64,000 bases of DNA from Rhyacophila brunnea. Its lineage: Eukaryota > Arthropoda > Insecta > Trichoptera > Rhyacophilidae. Shown here one piece after another: positions 62,177 to 64,000 of the stretch (within the stretch, counting starts at the first letter, position 1; each line of letters starts with the position of its first letter). A program made the translations under genes and the position numbers. Location of the stretch: contig JAGYXB010000051.1 in the NCBI GenBank assembly GCA_022495005.1, positions 310,001-374,000 of the forward strand. Reading direction: 5' to 3'. The notes beneath the pieces are model-generated. The model made no database searches. It was not told where the DNA came from and worked only from the letters and a program-made list of their open reading frames with translations.

Positions 62177-62387
62177 ACCTGATAGATAGTGTATTGAACG
62201 ACCAAAAAGATAACTTAAAAAAACGCAATTTAATATTGTTTTTAGCCGCTTGATGTCTATGGACATCTGGATTTTTGTTTAAGAAATAAATTTCTGTTAC
62301 TTATTTATATACGTATCCGAAAATTTATATGTATGCAGTTAGCCATATCAAAGTTTACAGTGAGCTGTTGTATGGAGAATAGACGGC

Positions 62388-62722
62388 TGTATAGTATTCA
62401 GATCAAAACCATGTCTAAATAAAACACTATCAAAACAAATTAGAAAAACATTCATATTGTATATATGTATTTAAATAAAATTACGAATGATTCAAAAGTA
62501 GATTGGCAAGTAGATACTTGTAAGTATCAAATCGTAAGTATTAAATCAATGTTCTTATTGAATCTACTAAAATTGTAACATTGTAAATTGTAACGCGTAA
62601 TTTTTTGAACTCAATTCTATACAGACAACTCATTCCGGTACCGCAGCTCACGGTGAACTATTATACGCCAAAATTCAATACGTAAAATTTATATTATGTA
62701 TCCATTTATATACTAAACGACT
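62388..62722 (+). repeat. ~335-bp dispersed repeat, copy 2
   Basis: Direct-orientation partner of 56098-56470, with similar order and spacing of the landmarks. It ends near AACGACTAAA, as the partner does near AACGACTACA. Confidence 0.65.
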
Positions 62723-63067
62723 AAATTGGCTCTGAAAAATAAGGTTATTAAGGTATATAATCTAATATAAAGTACTTAACTCTATTTGTGGTTCGTTCAA
62801 CGTGATAATGCCATAACTCTAGTATTTGAGTATACAACAAGACCATGGTTCCAAACACCCGCCAAAAACATGTGAAATTATCCTTTTTTTTTAATCAATG
62901 ACTTACAAAAACCAATAAATTGAAATGTCCACACAAAAATACCGATTTTCCCGATTTTATTTTGCTAATATTTATCATACTAAATGCTATGTCGGCTAAG
63001 TATTTTTTGACCATGTCCAATCGTAATATAATCATATGGGCCTCCACAGAGTGAAGGTCTATATTAA

Positions 63068-63240
63068 CAGATTTTTTTTACGAGAAATGAATGTTAGTCA
63101 CTTGCTTAATCTATTAGGTCTATACTCGGACTCTAAACACAGATAAAAAAACAATATGTGTATTTACCAGACCTAGGATTTGAACCTGAGACCCACGATA
63201 TTATAAGCCAACGCGCAAGCCGCTTGGAGATCGTGGGTGT
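63068..63240 (-). mobile_element. tRNA-derived SINE-like copy
   Basis: On the minus strand: ACCCACGATCTCCAAGCGGC with an A-box-like stretch, B box CAGGTTCAAATCCTAGG (about 63171-63187), then a body with TTTTTTTATCTGTGTTTAGA. Anticodon-stem and acceptor pairing are too poor for an active tRNA. Confidence 0.55.
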
Positions 63241-63519
63241 TAAAATAGTACAACGGAAAAATACTAACAAAACAATCTAACCATTTACGCTTGAATTACG
63301 ATAATGATGTTTACCTACAATGTTTAATTGTAGATTTATCAGTATATGGAAATATACGACTTATATTTTGATCGATTTTATACTCTATTTGTGTGTAATT
63401 GAAAACTAATATTTTAATAAAGCTAATAATTTTATATAACGACGAAATGATAATTGACATTCTGATATTAAAACCTAAATACGTATCTGTATTATTTCTC
63501 TCCACGGTCTAAGAAATGT

Positions 63520-64000
63520 AATCCTCAGAATTCTCAGCCTAGCCAGCAGATGAGATGTGCCGGGAATAAAGGATAAGACATGTTGAATGCCCCTGACGGA
63601 AGAAAGAAGGCCAAAGAGACAAGAGGGTGGTTCGTTGCGAATATGCTGCAAGTGCCAAAATCGCTTGTGGTCGTTATCCCCTTCTTGCTTCGAGGCCCCG
63701 CGAAGCGTGCAATTGTCTTCAGTCGGTGGAAATCTCGGATGAAAGCGCTGGAAACATAATGTCGTTTGGATTGTTTCTTTGTTACGCCGTTTTTTATCTT
63801 GTTACGCTTGCGCTGAATGTGGGTCGCAATAATTTGTTGGTTAATTCATATGGAATGTTTCTAAGAATTATGATCTAATCGAGTTAATCTTTAGTGATTG
63901 TTGGCTATTTTTCAATAGGAACTATATAGAATAGTCTTATATTTAACGAAGATACATAATAATATATATTAATATTGCGATGCGGCACGTCTAAAAGACA
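63520..64000. other. Window end, no recognised gene
   Basis: 63540-63760 is less AT-rich and carries an 83-codon + frame without recognisable family. The rest is AT-rich intronic-type sequence. Confidence 0.3.

Larger units (their letters stand above)
40553..64000 (+). other. Downstream knot/collier intron, open at the window end (at least 23.4 kb)
   Basis: Starts with the donor GTGAGT at 40553. The exon expected next (FFLKFFLK block) was not recognised, so the rest of the window is probably a single intron. It contains four of the five copies of the ~450-bp repeat, the second hairpin MITE, several SINE pieces and a LINE tail. Between the listed repeats, for example 40553-42781, 44820-46042, 47586-49059, 52441-54381, 58031-59254 and 59904-62130, I see AT-rich sequence and a few GC-richer islands. 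A missed exon or nested gene cannot be excluded without searches. Confidence 0.65.

Noticed and set aside
1..64000. CRISPR arrays, bacterial operons, rRNA or retroviral genes
   Set aside because: No regular spacer-repeat structure, ribosome-binding-site-led gene strings, rRNA signatures, or gag/pol/env-like frames were seen.

Overview
The window is AT-rich animal DNA with short spurious reading frames, three small spliced exons, and very many transposable-element copies. The exons encode part of the DNA-binding domain of a Collier/Olf/EBF (COE) transcription factor (knot/collier in insects) on the + strand. Protein wording, base composition and the mix of transposons suggest an insect, and the AT-rich style with TAGGTACCTA-type stretches suggests an aphid or related hemipteran. 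The species guess is inference; the gene call is firm.

Layout: bases 1-10587 are upstream sequence, probably an intron, because the first exon starts inside a codon. Exon A (10588-10643, 56 nt) is followed by a 25.6 kb intron, exon B (36258-36331, 74 nt), a 4.15 kb intron, exon C (40484-40552, 69 nt), and then at least 23.4 kb with no further recognisable exon. The phases chain correctly (1, 0, 2, 2), all visible splice sites are GT-AG, and each acceptor has a pyrimidine-rich tract. The zinc-knuckle signature H-x3-C-x2-C-x5-C is divided between exons B and C. Earlier and later COE exons lie outside the window or were not recognised.

The introns hold a layered set of mobile DNA. hAT-like non-autonomous elements with 8-bp target-site duplications lie at 13415-13997, 17039-17601, 23324-24076, 25998-26639 and 34059-34419. 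A PIF/Harbinger-like element with TTA duplications is at 7982-9053. There is a 245-bp MITE with ATAA duplications (29208-29452), a two-copy hairpin MITE family (35287-35598; 43925-44240), and tRNA-derived SINEs of at least two families. Fragments of LINE reverse transcriptases are at 4540-4755, 12706-13215, 19960-20261, 25644-25990 and 52262-52440, and a probable piggyBac transposase relic is at 17997-18290. Some insertions are nested: a hAT element splits a SINE at 34059-34419, and another interrupts a LINE relic at 25998-26639.

Dispersed families that I cannot assign to a known class include a ~450-bp repeat with five copies, an inverted pair (2456-2808 / 47225-47585) and a direct pair (56098-56470 / 62388-62722). 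Two long foldback structures inside the transcribed introns (28516-29059 and 35287-35598) could give double-stranded RNA. A few GC-richer islands and an E-box cluster (12052-12090) are the best candidates for regulatory DNA. I found no bacterial-type operon, CRISPR array, rRNA, or intact tRNA gene, and no second complete protein-coding gene.
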